Position numbers and translations under genes: made by a program. Shown here piece by piece: positions 11,936-24,476 of a stretch of DNA of 64,000 nt. The first letter of the stretch is position 1, and each line of letters starts with the position of its first letter. The notes beneath the pieces were generated by a model. That model saw only the letters and a program-made list of their open reading frames with translations, made no database searches and was not told where the DNA came from. This stretch comes from Aquatica leii. Taxonomy: Eukaryota; Arthropoda; Insecta; Coleoptera; Lampyridae. The DNA lies in NCBI GenBank assembly GCA_035610365.1, contig CM069432.1, positions 17,050,001 through 17,114,000 of the forward strand. Direction: 5' to 3'.

Positions 11936-12200
11936 AAAAAATTCGTTTTTGGTCATAAAAATATTTTATTTTATTACAGTCAATGCGTGCGCTTTGTTAC
12001 AAGTTTTTCGGTATTACGAACCTGCACGGCCAACTCGCAATAATCGGAGAGAGGGGAGGTCCACACTAAATATAGAAAAGATGTTGCAGGGCGCCAGAGC
12101 TTCCCAAAGTAATTCTCTGTCTTGCTCAGGACAGTACGGTATAAACCTTGTAACACTATGTTAAGTTCGTAATTCCTCTACTCAGCTGTTCGAGTAGCTC
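11936..12200 (+). other. GC-richer island after a splice-acceptor-like tract, unassigned
   Basis: ATTTTATTTTATTACAG at ~11963-11979 looks like a 3' splice site. It is followed by a 60-codon frame rich in R, N and S (YYEPARPTRNNRREGRS at ~12010) ending at 12164. The tail (12165-12220) contains a small hairpin, CTACT...AGTAG. This could be a host exon, an LTR fragment or chance. No family recognised. Confidence 0.2.
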
Positions 12201-15200
12201 TAACTGGTTCGTAGGAGAAAAAAAATAAGCACACAAAAAGAATTAACAACTTTAATCGCCCTCAGTCTATCAATAACAATTATCACAGTTGAATTGGTAT
12301 TACGTAACAGTCATTACACCCCACAGTTGGAGTTATTAAAGACTAGAAAAAGTTACATTAAATAATTATAACGGTATTAACGTTTGCGTTCGGAATATTC
12401 AATTTAGTGAATTATAGAAATAAGAAAAAGTAAGATTTCGATGCCTACAACATCGGCAACCCACCACACATAATTATAAACAACCGAGGTATATATTTTT
12501 CTACTACATACAATATGCGAAACATTTATTTCATTGAAGTTAAATACCCTAATGGTAGCTACGCGTTATACTTAGTTATTAACGTTAAATTGAAATCCCA
12601 CAGTTCATGAGTAATTGCACGTGACCACGATATGTAAAGTAAATTCAAAACACTCACCGAACTCCAGTACCCACTTGCCGGAAGAAAAACGTTTTTCTTC
12701 TTCAGTGGCCTGCAATAAAAGGTTAATACGAATCGTGTCACAATCCCCAACTCACAAAGATCGTTTAGCTAAAAACAATTTTATATTAAATAATTCATGA
12801 AATATATCTCAAAGGTAAATAAAACGTGTATCGATTACTGTATGTAGTGAGAATCGAAAATAGGTGATTATTAATATGATTAACGTCGTGTCATCCACGT
12901 GTAGTATAAGTTGGCCCAGAACGCCTTCGAAGACCCCAAAATGCACGGCGTGAAACTGCCTTCTGCTAGCGCTCGAGTCCGGCAACGTGATGCCTTAGTT
13001 AATAATAGTTACGATATCCATTTATCGAGAATCTAACATTGAGAACAGGAAGGTACGCAAAATGGCTGTCAAAAGGAAAACGAGTTACAAACGAGTTTAT
13101 ATTAAAAGATGGCTTTAGCTTACCCCGTAACGTCGTAACGAAACTAGGAAATTAAATAATTATAAATGGTTTCCCATTATTTCCCCGATGGTAACGGATA
13201 TATTAATCTTTTTACTAGTTACAGGCCATTTACATATTTCACATGTCACGACTTTCTATCAATTGACATCTAAAGCACAAAGCATAGTTAGCGCGTGTCA
13301 AAACTCGAATCTAATTTCACGTCGAAAATCCATAGGCGTGCCTAATGAAGATTTCAACCGTAACAACAAAGGCGTACTTAATGAAAATTACCGTAACAGC
13401 TTATAGAGATTGGAATGTGGATTAAGACACTACGGATTTTTTTTTTTTCAATGCTAACGGGATGATATGACGGATGTAACGTCGTAAATATCGCTATGTA
13501 GAGCACGTTCTGCTATGTAAACGTAGAGGTTATTAATTCGTGCTGACGATAAACATAAACGCTTTCCAAAGCCCCACGGAGAACTCGTTACACTTGCTCA
13601 AAATTTCATATTGATCCCTAGCGCCAAGGAGTTACTTTACGCTTCTTGATGATAAAGAGAAAACCATAACTGAAAGCGCATCGGGAAAACCACTATGCTT
13701 GACCAGTTATGTGCAAGTATTTTTGCTAATAGTTGAAAAAATAATAAGAATTCTAGCGAAAACAAACTAAACTAAAAAAATCTGGTATCAGAACAATCAA
13801 AATAAAACGACAACACGGCTAATATATTTCACGGTTAGAGTTCTAGATCTAGAAAAGGAAAGTTTGAATATAAAATTCGAAACTAAACTTATAATGCAGA
13901 CGGTATCAATGGTATTAAATAGAATTCGTGAACTCTGACATAAAACTTAATTACAGGTAAAACTTTAGAAACTCTTATATTAAATCGTAATTTGCTAAAA
14001 ATTTCTGAGTATATGTAATTATTTTTAGATTAAATAATTAATAAAAAATGGTCACAAAATTTATTGTATTCTTACAGTGTCTACACCATTATATTGTACA
14101 CCTAGAAAATAATACATTTTTTTCTTTTACTCTGAAACTTAACAGTTTTGCACTAAACTTTAGCAAATTCAACTCTCTGACCAAGTTATTAATTTGAGTA
14201 AATTGTTGTGATAATTGTAACGCATTGGTTAATTTAAATTTTGGATTTAGATTTCGACGAAAGTTTTAATCTGGAATTGGATCTACTACAGAATATCATT
14301 CTTTACTATTTATGTCTTTTACTTTGCACAAACCAAAATAACTACTATTTAGGCTTGAAGTTCACACCATACCATAAGAAAAACAAAGCTTAGACTTGAC
14401 TGTTTACTTTTTGTCCCTTGCATCACTTTAACAAAACATGACGCCAATCTATCAAAGTCACCAAGTTTTTATACCAAAACCATAACAAGAATCATAGGTT
14501 TAAGCAAAATCTTTTTGTTTATTTCAGTTGACTAATAGAGAAACATATGCAAAACAAAGTTCTTTAAAACACCAAGAAATTGCAATATAAAAGTTTAGTG
14601 AGCAATTTGTTACGTAAGCTTTGCACTCGGCTGAAGTGCGATCAATTTCCTGTAACTTAATCCACGACAGCTCAGAATTTTGGCAAGTGAAAGGTGAACA
14701 AAGTAATTAATAGAGTTTAGTCTGTCTTTCATGTGCCGTTATAATTTGTTAAAAAACGTTAAAACAAAGAAAAGTACTACAGGTGCTTGTTTTCACCTGA
14801 CAACACCTAAGGATGACACACCTATACTAAAAGTAAATGCATTTATTATAAGAACAACGTATAAAAATATATAAATCCAACCACTATTCGTAAAGTAATA
14901 TTGCAGTAATTTCAATTTCAGATACATTAATTGAGTTATACCGCACCCTGTACGAAAAAGTAAATACGTTAGTCCAGTTAAATTGAATCAATTAAATTGA
15001 GTTAAAAATTTAACGTTAAAAAATATAAAAATATACAAATTGAAAAGGAAAGCGCACAGTCAGTTAAGCCTCAAACTTGAGTAATTTGAAAATAATAAAA
15101 ACAGCGTAGACTAATTTTGACAGCATGTGTATAATTAAAATTTAAATTGTTACATGTAGAAAAGTATATTTACATATTTAATTGTTGCTAGCGCTGTGAT

Positions 15201-15414
15201 AATAAACATCTCCTAAAAAACTAAATTTTTAAGTAGTAAATATACCATTGGGCCACAAATGTTTATTTGATGGTAAACATTTTTTAAGTTGAACAAATAT
15301 GAAAAAAACAAATTTATTCTAGTTTTAGTTACTTTCTTCATGTAATGGTTGCACAAAAAATAAAAAATATGTTTCCTAAATACAAAAAAAATATGCTGAA
15401 AATTTGTTCTCTAA
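12201..15414. other. Long non-coding stretch with small local repeats
   Basis: Mostly AT-rich. Two small items stand out: a perfect 20-bp palindrome at 12681-12700 (GAAGAAAAAC and its inverse), and an imperfect tandem duplication at 13334-13400 with ~35-bp units starting AGGCGT and ending CCGTAACA. No coding relic was recognised. Confidence 0.5.
13334..13400. repeat. Imperfect two-unit tandem duplication
   Basis: Units 13334-13368 and 13370-13400 share AGGCGT, CTTAATGAA/CCTAATGAA and CCGTAACA in the same order, the second unit being a few bases shorter. Probably replication slippage. Confidence 0.5.
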
Positions 15415-15437
15415 AGGCCAAAAGCTCCTCATACCTA

Positions 15438-17983
15438 GGGAGCATTTGGCCAGACGATGGTGACCCTTCAGCCACGTATAAGAAATTACTCTAAAACACA
15501 TAAAAAAATATTTATTTATAAAAAAAATTTCACATAGCTGTCATATAACAAAAAAATTGAAAAGATTAATTTACGACCAAAGTATTAAAGTTATAACAGA
15601 AACGAAAATATGATGCTGTTTTTGTAGTGCCACTTGTTAGAGGAGCTTTCAATTTTGTTATGATATCATCATTTTCAACCTCACATATCTCGTTAATCGC
15701 TGGAAAATAAAAAGTTGTTGATAGACCTTTTCTTCTCAAAAACTTCAAGGTAGTTGTATCTTTCGAATATTTTAATATCTGGCCAACAAAATGCACCAAT
15801 TTAGTTTTAGCTTTAAATCTTACTAAAACAAAATCCCCATCATTTAAATCTTCTCTACAATTCTCCTCAATATCTTCCATTTCGTCACTTATTTCTTCAT
15901 CAGAATTATCATAAATTGATAATCCATCACTTTCGGAAGAGGATGAATCCGATGGAATTTTCGTTCTACGTTTTTTCATCGGTTGGTTGTCTACTTGTTT
16001 TTCTAGCTTAGTGAAAATGTTTCTTTTAAAGCCTTTCTTTTTTTTGTCTTTTTTATTCTCAATTTTATCCAGTCGTTCCTTCTCTGGGGTGTCAGTATAA
16101 ACCCTTGAAGTCCCTGGCGTCCGTTTTGTTTTAGTTTCTTTTCTAATTGCCTTCGGAAAAGGTCTAACTAATTCAGGTGTCACTTTAGTGGGATGTTTTA
16201 TGTCATGTTTATAACCACTGCAAGATGGTGTATTTTGCAAAATTGTTATGTCACTTAAAACAATTATCTTGTTATTTCCCGTCAACCCTTCATTTTTTTC
16301 CTTAATAAAATCACTGTTTTTTGTTATGTTCTTCTCCATCTTTCTCATTTATATTACCGCTATTGCCATTTTCATCCTCTATAACTGTAGTACGTTCTGC
16401 AATATTGTTCGAATTATTTACATTTGGTAAAGGTTGATCGGTAACGGCACTCGGAGTAAAATCTAAATCACTAAACACCAAGCGGTTCATTGGCCAAATT
16501 CCTGTAGTCTTAAAACAACTCACAATATTTTCGTTTGTGAATGCTTTCAAATATGCACGATGTGTTAGTTCTGGAATATTCCTAACCGTTATGGTTTTAC
16601 CGGAATTGGACACTATCCAGTCATTAAATGCAATATTTCAAAGATTTTTAAAAAGCCCAAAAACTCCGACGTTTAGTGGCTGCATTCGGTGGGTCGTATG
16701 GGGAGCGAAATTTAATAAGACAATTCCATTTTCCCTACAGTATTGGACGCATTTAAGGCTAACATGTGACTCGTATGTTTAACTATAAGCTTTAATACAG
16801 AAGGAAACAACTCGTTAGTCATCCAACCAGACTTGTTTCCCAGTCTCGAAACTGGAGCATCAGCGAAAAAGTCCTCTATGTTTCTGATCCGAGGAAAAAC
16901 ATAAACAGGAGGCAGACTTTGTCCAGATGCGCTAATAATTCTTACAAAAGTCACCAATTCACCTTTTTCAGCTGAGGCAGCTTGAGAAACTTGTTTCTTT
17001 CCAGTAGTAGAAACAATTTTCACTGGTTTCATCACCGTTGTGACTCCCGTCTCATCGAGATTAAATTTTCTTTCCGGAGTAAATTTGTAACGCTCTAGTA
17101 CATTTTTTAGGTTTTCGAAAAATTGACCCACCTTAAACTTATTAAAACCGGTGCTTCTACCCAAGCTCGTGCTTTCTGGTTTTCTTAAAGAGAGTCTCGG
17201 ATGACGTGACATAAACCCTCGGCGCCATCCGTCCTTTGCTTGCCGTTTTTGATGCCACTCTGGAAGAATTTGACAGTTTGGCAAAACAGATGCATATTCA
17301 AAAGCTAGCTTTTCGATTTGAACATATGTCAGTCCATAATTTAAATCAGAACATCTTTTAATATACGCTTCTAGTTCAGACTCTTGTTCCGTTGTAAATA
17401 CTTGTCTATTTGTATATTTGTTTGCATATTTGGGCGATTCTTGATCACTTTCATTACCAGAGTCTTCTAAGTTTTGAAAATTTTGAAACAAATATTCTTC
17501 TTTGAACCTCTTCTGTAATATTCTTTTTATTCGACTTTGTGATGTAGATATTTTTATACCGTGTATCCTGGCGGCCATGACCGAATGCACACACAATGTG
17601 GGCGGATGAATGCTTCCCACCTCACAAAGCGAGTGAAATGTGATTATACAGAAAGTGTTTGAATTTGTAGGTTAGGATTGAAAATGTTTATGAATTCTAC
17701 AGTATTTGAAGATATTAGGCACAAAAAAAAAGAAAAAAAAGCAAATTTTTCAATAAAATAAACATCAAATATATGAATCAAAAACACTTACTTTCAGAAG
17801 CACTTTTAAACGTTCTTCTTTAAAAGTTGATTAAACCGCAACACACGTGTTAGTTTTTATCTAGACAAAGAACTAACGATAGGCAACCTAAAGGCAGCTC
17901 TATTGAGCGGGAAATTTGAATCACATTAAAAATATCTACCCTGGATGAATGCTCCCCGTGGCCAAATGCTCCCCGCTTTCCCC
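15438..17983 (-). mobile_element. Pogo-like DNA transposon I
   Basis: The right end at 17983 is followed by TA (17984-17985). On the minus strand it starts GGGGAAAGCGGGGAGCATTT, with GGGGAGCATT repeated 20 bases further in. The left end carries GGGAGCATTTGGCC at 15438-15451 preceded by TA (15436-15437). Inside is a transposase gene on the minus strand (17620-15566). TA target sites and a DDE transposase of the CENP-B/jerky/pogo type are typical of this superfamily. The left end lacks about ten terminal bases compared with the right, so it may be damaged. Confidence 0.75.
15566..17620 (-). pseudogene. Pogo-like transposase, broken
   Basis: Three consecutive frames make one protein. Frame 1 (17620-16712, ~300 residues) contains a CENP-B-type DNA-binding region (GWRRGFMSRHPRLSLRKPE, ~residues 135-155), then the DDE core with first catalytic Asp in KFNLDETGVTTV (~residue 197). 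After LKLIVKHT a short deletion removes the LDNH motif with the second Asp and shifts the frame. In the next frame CRENGIVLLNFAPHTTHRMQ continues, and the third Asp of QPLD is changed to Asn (QPLN). Frame 2 (16613-16311) holds ISxCFKTTGIWPMNR. Frame 3 (16348-15566) is the C-terminal tail: DTPEKERLDKIENKKD, an acidic serine-rich patch (SDSSSSESDG) and a beta-rich end with GDFVLVRFKAKTK. Two of three catalytic residues are gone, so it is inactive. Confidence 0.85.
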
Positions 17984-18520
17984 TACGTTACAGTCGAATA
18001 TTACAACACAATATACGCTAAACTTCCAATTTTATATGTTATTTAAACTAAATCTGTATGTCAAACAAGGATTCTGTTAAATTTTTAAAATAAAGCTGAA
18101 TTGTTGGATACAACTTTCTCATTTAACGGATAATAGTTACTGACATGATTATTTAATAAGCAAGGATTGAATACAAGAATTCTTGCATATCGTAGTTATC
18201 AATCATTAGTAGAAGTAATTCCTAAACTTAACAGAAATTAAAGATTTCTTTAGTTAACACATGACGGTACCAAAATCCTGTTAGAATAAAAGAAAATTAA
18301 ATATTCCCGTAAAATAGAAATGCACTTTTACCTCAACGAATCTTTTACATTATACTGTTAAAATTTGAATTAATTTAAATCAGTAATAATGCTAATGTTT
18401 ATAGATTATTTAATAAAAGTTTCACTAAGCATTTTGATAACAACTGCTGTCTTCTTAATTTTAACGGATACCGAAATACCAAACAAATACAAAATCGCAG
18501 ACAAAGTTTAAACTAAGCAA
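17984..18520. other. AT-rich interval between pogo-like element and LINE relic
   Basis: It probably includes the decayed 5' part of the LINE relic that becomes readable at ~18,540. Nothing could be assigned. Confidence 0.4.
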
Positions 18521-18539
18521 AAATTTACCCAGCGGAAGA

Positions 18540-19510
18540 AACTCTAACAAGGTTTTTTAACAAAACAAATTTAACCAAAGAAAAATGTTATTGCTTCCAC
18601 TGTCCACAGTGGTAATAAACGGTCTCTTACAAGAAGTTCATGTATAAATAAAATAAAAAGAAAACTTTAAGGCTTAAAAATTAATTGTGGGGAAGAGAAC
18701 TTCTGACTGAACTGAATAATAAGGTTAAATATTTGAGATTTATTTGAAATATTAACTTTTAACGCTCGCTTAGAAAAAAATCAACAGACTAACCGAGCGT
18801 TTCGGGCATGGAAAAATCTGGTAGAAAACGCATTGGGACTATAACCAAAAATAAATCTTTAAATATACTTTAAGGTATTACGTTCCACAGAAACATAGAT
18901 CTCTAATTTTGTGGCATAAATACAAAAAAAATATAATAACCAAACTCAATAAGTTACAAAGATTTGCGTGTCTAGTAATTAAGGGGGTAGTGTCAACAAT
19001 GTCAACTGTCTACCGCTACATTTGGTGATAACATCAAAAACTTTAACAGCAGCGTACCGGTTAAAATCTGAAGGATTTAATTAATCAAAAAAATTAACCA
19101 AAAAAAAACTGCATGATAAGTACAAAATCAGACAACCGATCTATCTACTCTCAGTAACCTTATTGGGTATTTATATTAACAAAGAGAAAAAAAAACAAAT
19201 AAGCAGCAATTAAAAAAACAACACGTAATCATCTAGTATGTGGATGGTACTAAAAAATCACAAAGTACTAAAGCGGGTATTGCTGGCAGAATAATACGAA
19301 GCAGCTTTAGCTTAAAATGTTTAGCAATCGTATTACTCGAGTGTGTTTAATAAATGATTTAAAAGTTTTGAGAACAACTAAATAGTTACCGAAAACCAAG
19401 CAGCAATAAAAGTTTTAGACTCAGTAACAATACGATCTATAACTGTTAGAGACTGCGTAATCTTCCTAATTCATCTAGCCGAGCACGACAAAGTTACCGT
19501 ACAATGGATA
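18540..19510 (+). pseudogene. Strongly decayed LINE ORF2 (RT end and RNase H)
   Basis: The nucleotide sequence aligns by eye with the LINE at 36.2-41.1 kb. GTGGGGAAGAGAACTTCTGA (18688) corresponds to GTGGAGGAAAGATCTTCAAC (38515), and TTTAACGCTCGCTTAGA (~18760) to TTTAACGCTCACTTAGA (~38590). Peptide scraps fit the RT thumb (KYL-FI, FNARLEKNQQT), then RNase H: YVDGTKKSQSTKAGI at ~19238 (first Asp motif), a glutamate region near 19320, and KPSSNKSFRLSNN at ~19400 for the DNQAAIKALDS box. Nearly every line has stops. It is an old copy of the same LINE family. Confidence 0.55.
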
Positions 19511-19569
19511 ATGCAATTAATAACAAATTAAAAAGATTAATTATTTGTTATAATTTTAAAATATGTTCT

Positions 19570-22500
19570 GGTTGACCGCAGTCCTCAAGTATAGTAGCCA
19601 GAGATGATCTCAAAAGTTGCTAAAGTAAATTGGAGCAAAGATGAATGACGAATAAAATTATTTATAAAATCCGTTACCTAAAACAAAAAAATTTCTCACT
19701 TAACTGTTTCACAAACAAATTAAAAACCTGTTACTGTTACTTTAAATTTGGAGAAACCGCGGCATTACCACATCTTATTGTTTTCCAAAAACATTCTTAA
19801 TTAAAAAAGATTTTATTACCAGTACACAAAATGATATTTCAAAAAGAACTCGTGTATAATGAAAATGTAACCAACAAAGATAAAAAATAAAATGACACGT
19901 AATTTTACGTAAGTTTAGTACAAAATTTTCCACATTGAACTTGCAACTGTAAGCAAAGATAATATTACATAAATTACTCTTAATGGTGTTAACACAAATA
20001 ACTGCTTAATAATATCAAATTACTCGTATCTCAAAAAAACCAAATTGTCAGAACTAGAAGTTTAAATTTATTTAAGCAAAGAAAATGCGAGTTTGGTCAT
20101 ACAATGAACAAAAAATTTCTTAGAAATTTGAAATAACAAAGAAATTAAAATGATCGTTGATACGAGGATTTGTCATTAAAAAATACATAAATTTATACGC
20201 AGGTTAAACTGGCAATAAATGATGAAAAATTATTACACTAAAAACAAATCTAATTGCACAACAACACTAAAATTCATTCTAAAATGTAGCATAAATAAAA
20301 ACACTTGTTTGGAATGTAAATGTAAGATTCGGATACTACAAAAATTATTGCCAAAGATTTACTAATTTATACAAGGTGCATTTATTTAATTAAAATTTAA
20401 TTTTTAATACCAAAATGTAAACACATTTATTATGCTGTTAACAAACATAAAAAACATTTAATTTTGACGTAAAAAACACACTCCAGGAACTGTTGTCTGA
20501 TATGTTAATTTTCTATTGAAGCTTTGTGTTGTTAATTATTTTTGTCATACATTATAACGTTTGTACTAAAATAATAAAAGGTTGTTTTAATCGGCATAGG
20601 TTAACAAAAGTTAATTTTCTGGTTGTTTTAACAAAATAATATTCACTTTGTAAATAGAAAAAAACGTAAGGTTATTTGTTCGATGTATACTTTAATTATA
20701 CCTATTTGCTTAATTAAAACTTTTAATTACATACGTGTTGTTTTCACATATTTAGATGCTAAAAATCTATACTAATTATTATTACAGTAAATTTTGTAAG
20801 TTTGTACGTATGAGGTAATTTCAAAAATTCGTTCACTAATATTTAGAATAGATTTTTAGAATATTTATTATCTCGTTTCGTAACTCGTTTTTTACGATTG
20901 TTGCCTTAACGGTAAGAGATATGTAAATACTACTTTCTAGAAAAAAATTATCGAACTCAAAAAGTTAAAATATCGAATTTAGAAAATATGACTAAAAGTT
21001 ATATTTAAAACTATTTTTAATCTATCACGGGGAATTTAGGTAAGTAATCTTAAATTCTTATCAATATCATCGAAAAAAAAATTATGTAGGTTAAAGTTGC
21101 TTTGTACCCAACATTATTTGGTTAAATAGTTTAGATTGCGATCGTGATTTTCCAAAACGTGATAAAATACGTTTTGGTGTAAGAAACTGGCTAGGAAAGT
21201 GCGATGCAAAATCTACGAGATAGATAGATACGCACCGTACGTACATGCCCGGAATAATGTTAGCGTTAAGAAAATGGGCAAAACAAAATGTTTAAAAACT
21301 ATGTACTATTGTAAACATGTCAACAGATGGCGTTCTTAGTTAAATACTGCTTTCTAAAACGCGCTAACAAGATTATTTAAACTTTGTAAACAAGTTTTGT
21401 CGGCTCCGCCTATATATCGCTTTTAAAACAAGAATCAAGTGACGAGAGTTTAGTTTCTTCTGCAAGTAGACACTTAATATTTTAATAAAACGTTTCCTAA
21501 AAGACTAGGATTTATTAACAAAAAAGTTTTTATCAAATTGTCGCATTAGCAACTTTACATTGTTTTACTGGGAATTGAAAAATATTTTAACAATTTCTTA
21601 CAGCAAAAAACTGGTGTCCCACGTTATTGTATTAATGTCGTTTTCTAATTTTTAAAAAATTAAATACAATAAAACTATACAAAAACACAATTTCCAAGTG
21701 TTGGCAGCGTACCCATGCTTATAATTTATTTCTTACAAATGACATTTACCGACAATGTTGTTAATTACGCATTAAATTTAAAATAAGCACTAAAACGTCT
21801 TAATTCTCATAAACTTAATTACATTTTCTATAAAAAGTTATTTGAATATATTAACATTTTAAAATACTGTTTCTCGGAACCATACGTTTACACATTTCCT
21901 CGGCATATCTTCATCAATTTTTAATTGAACAACCCAAAACTTTGCACGAAAGTACAAAATCATGCAACTTTAAACTTGGTAGAATCAACATTAATATTTT
22001 TTAAGTTAATTAATGAATGAATATTTTATTATGACAATAGATAGATAATAGTCGAATGCTATTATTAAAACATTTGTTAATTAGCGTAATTTTTGTTTAG
22101 TCATTCTTATCTGGTAGATATTTTGAATTGAGTTTACGTCAACCATACATTTCGAATAAAATTTACGGTGTGTTCAATTGCGTGTACTAAAAATTAAAAC
22201 TATCAATTATCAGTTTGAAATATATTAAATATAAATAAATAAACAAAAACAACACACAATTAATTGTAGTAAAATTGTCGTTCTATAACAAAATCATAAT
22301 CACATAACAACAAGAAACTTCAATGAGAGATAAAGAAGGAAGAGTACAAACATAGAGTTATGTGAATTAAAAAAAAAATATTTCAAAAAACCAAATCTAC
22401 ACAAAGAAAGCTACAAAACAAAAATAAAACAAGAAGTTATAAAACAGCCAGTGTAAATTGGCGCCATTTCTGTACGCCAGTGAGTCAATAGGAAACCTAG

Positions 22501-23720
22501 CGGGAAGCAATTTTCTTCAAGTTAAGACTCTCTTCAGTAGTGCCACACCGCTTAATAATTAAACTTCTACTAATAATTCCCGAATTGCTTACTGACGATC
22601 TATGGCAAGAAAGGTGTTCAAAATACAAGAAATTGTATTATTTCTTAGTTATAAAATAACGTACAATATAACTTACGTCAATAATTGATTAATCATCGTT
22701 ACCTGGAGAAACGCTTTCTTTAGTTTCCTAACCTTCCTTATCTAGATCACTATTATTTGCTAACGTCAAACTTTCCACAACACAACACTGCTTTTCTTAA
22801 TCAATATTTGTTATTTCAAACAATTTATTTCATTTGTTGTGTTGCACTGCACATTTACAATTTTTTTCACGGGATTCCATATAAGTTTGATTAAATTTAA
22901 ATCAAAATGATAATGAGGCAATCGAACAATAGTATGTCCATGCTTTCTTAGTAATTAATTCACAAAACAACTTTTTTATGTAAGATGTTATGTTAAAAGC
23001 ATTTTGGTATAGTTTGCGTGCTGTATGAATTTTGTTTCGGAACGTAAATGTCATTTTTACCTATGGAAAAGCACTGTTTTTCACTTCCGTTCTTGCCGTT
23101 GAAGAAGACAGCACGTGAACTAACGCTGCGTCCAGTGAGATCTTCATCTTTAAATATTGGATACCATTCTTGTTATACATGGGTAAATCAAATTCGATGT
23201 GTATGTGTTACCTGTGGAAGTTTTGCTGAAGTAAGAATTCAGTACTATTTTATTTATTCTGTTTCTAATATAATTAAAAAATTTACTAGCAATTTATACG
23301 TGACATCATTACGTATCTATTGAAATGTTGCTTAGTCAAAGGATCTGCTAATTATACAATGATTTGTCTTTTCTTATGGATAATTTGTTATCATATACTT
23401 TGTAAGACTGATTGTTGATTTTATTCTATTTATTTTTTTCGTTTTAGCGCTCTTTTAATTACTTTTTTCATCAGCACATCGATAATCACCTACGACTCAC
23501 TCATTCAAGCATTGAGCTACCATTTACTGCAGGTTACGGTTGTGTTACCGTGACAAGGATACTGTTTCAACTACCTTAATAATTCTGTTTTTTGCATTGC
23601 AGTTGTAGAAATTCAATTTGTTCTCATTAATTACTGTGAGTCTGGTGTTTTTTTTTATTTGTTTTCAGTGATAATTTTAAAATAAATTGCTTGTTCAGCC
23701 ATTGTACAAAATTTGTTTAA
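19570..23720. other. AT-rich stretch, one promoter-like spot
   Basis: No coding relic or repeat was recognised. A GC-richer patch at ~21,300-21,480 contains a TATA box. The 91-codon frame at 23,048-23,323 has no recognisable domain. Confidence 0.45.
21405..21445 (+). promoter_or_regulatory. Candidate TATA promoter, target unknown
   Basis: GCCTATATATCGC at 21,408-21,420 is followed about 26 bases later by TCAAGT (21,435-21,440), spacing that fits an RNA polymerase II core promoter, although the initiator only partly matches the insect TCAKTY consensus. A less AT-rich segment surrounds it. No start codon with a long frame follows within 500 bases. It could be a host gene, a non-coding RNA or an element promoter; TATA-like strings are common by chance here. 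Confidence 0.2.
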
Positions 23721-24039
23721 TTTATATAATCATTATGGTTGCCAGATCTAAAATTGTTCGCTTGGTAAAAATCCCATGCGGTGAAATGTTTGCTGGTAAA
23801 ATGCCCGCCATGACGAAATCTCGTCGGTCAGTTGCCCGCCGCTGGAGGTAAAATGATTTCCCCGATATTCTCCTATTTTTGTGATAAAGATGCAGTTACA
23901 TTTGTACGTTATGTTTATGTTTTATATTAGTACACAATAAAAGTTGCTATATATAGGAAATTTTTAAATCTAAGCTCATTCATTTAGTTGGTCAATTTAA
24001 CTGAAATCGTTACAGTTATCAAATGTTTTATTGCGATGG

Positions 24040-24476
24040 TACTCGAATTTGTGAAAAGTCACTATTCGACGACAACGGCAAGTGCAAGGACACTATTTAG
24101 CAAATCCTAACTCACTGCGACAACTCAATATCCCTGAAGATATGTGTCGTATAAGTGTGAATGGTCAAGAAAAACAATTTCTTCTGTACGACAATGCAGT
24201 GGCCAACGATAACAGAATACTAATTTTTGGAAATCAAAAAAACTTAGAATTGCTCGGAAGGTAACTCTGCCACGTCTCTAATTTAGTTCAAATTCAATAA
24301 AATCTCAAAATTACAGTCCTACTTTATTTGTGTTAATACTCATAATTTACAGCTCTGGCCATTGGTATGCAGATGGCATCTTTAAAACAATACCGCCATT
24401 TTTTTCGCAAGCGTACACCATTCACGGGGTAAAGTTTAAAAATTGCATACCGTTCGTTTTTGTATTACTGCCTCAA
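24040..24476 (+). pseudogene. Mutator-like (MULE) transposase fragment with one intron
   Basis: Exon 1 reads VTIRRQRQVQGHYLANPNS, LNIPEDMCRI, then FLLYDNAVANDNRILIFG and ends LELLG at 24,260. An intron with GTAACT..TTTACAG borders (24,261-24,352) follows, and exon 2 continues SSGHWYADGIFKTIPPFF, YTIHGVKFKN, FVFVLLPQK. The F-x-x-DGTFK-like strand and the pattern 'HWYADG' mark the start of the MULE transposase core found in many arthropod repeat proteins; its first catalytic Asp is in YADG. The rest of the catalytic domain is missing: at 24,476 the sequence switches to the coiled-coil repeat unit. An upstream FLYWCH zinc finger expected in this family was not found. Confidence 0.65.

Noticed and set aside
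12681..12700. Perfect 20-bp palindrome as a regulatory or terminator hairpin
   Set aside because: Made of oligo-A and oligo-T; may be chance, and terminator hairpins of this kind do not apply to RNA polymerase II genes.
15566..16348. Acidic, serine-rich frame as a separate host nuclear protein
   Set aside because: It is the C-terminal tail of the pogo-like transposase in a shifted frame, between the same terminal repeats.
23048..23323. 91-codon frame as a small cysteine-containing gene
   Set aside because: No domain, no splice support, and composition similar to flanking non-coding DNA.
24082..24264. Single-exon small gene of 60 codons
   Set aside because: It is exon 1 of the MULE transposase relic reading into its intron.
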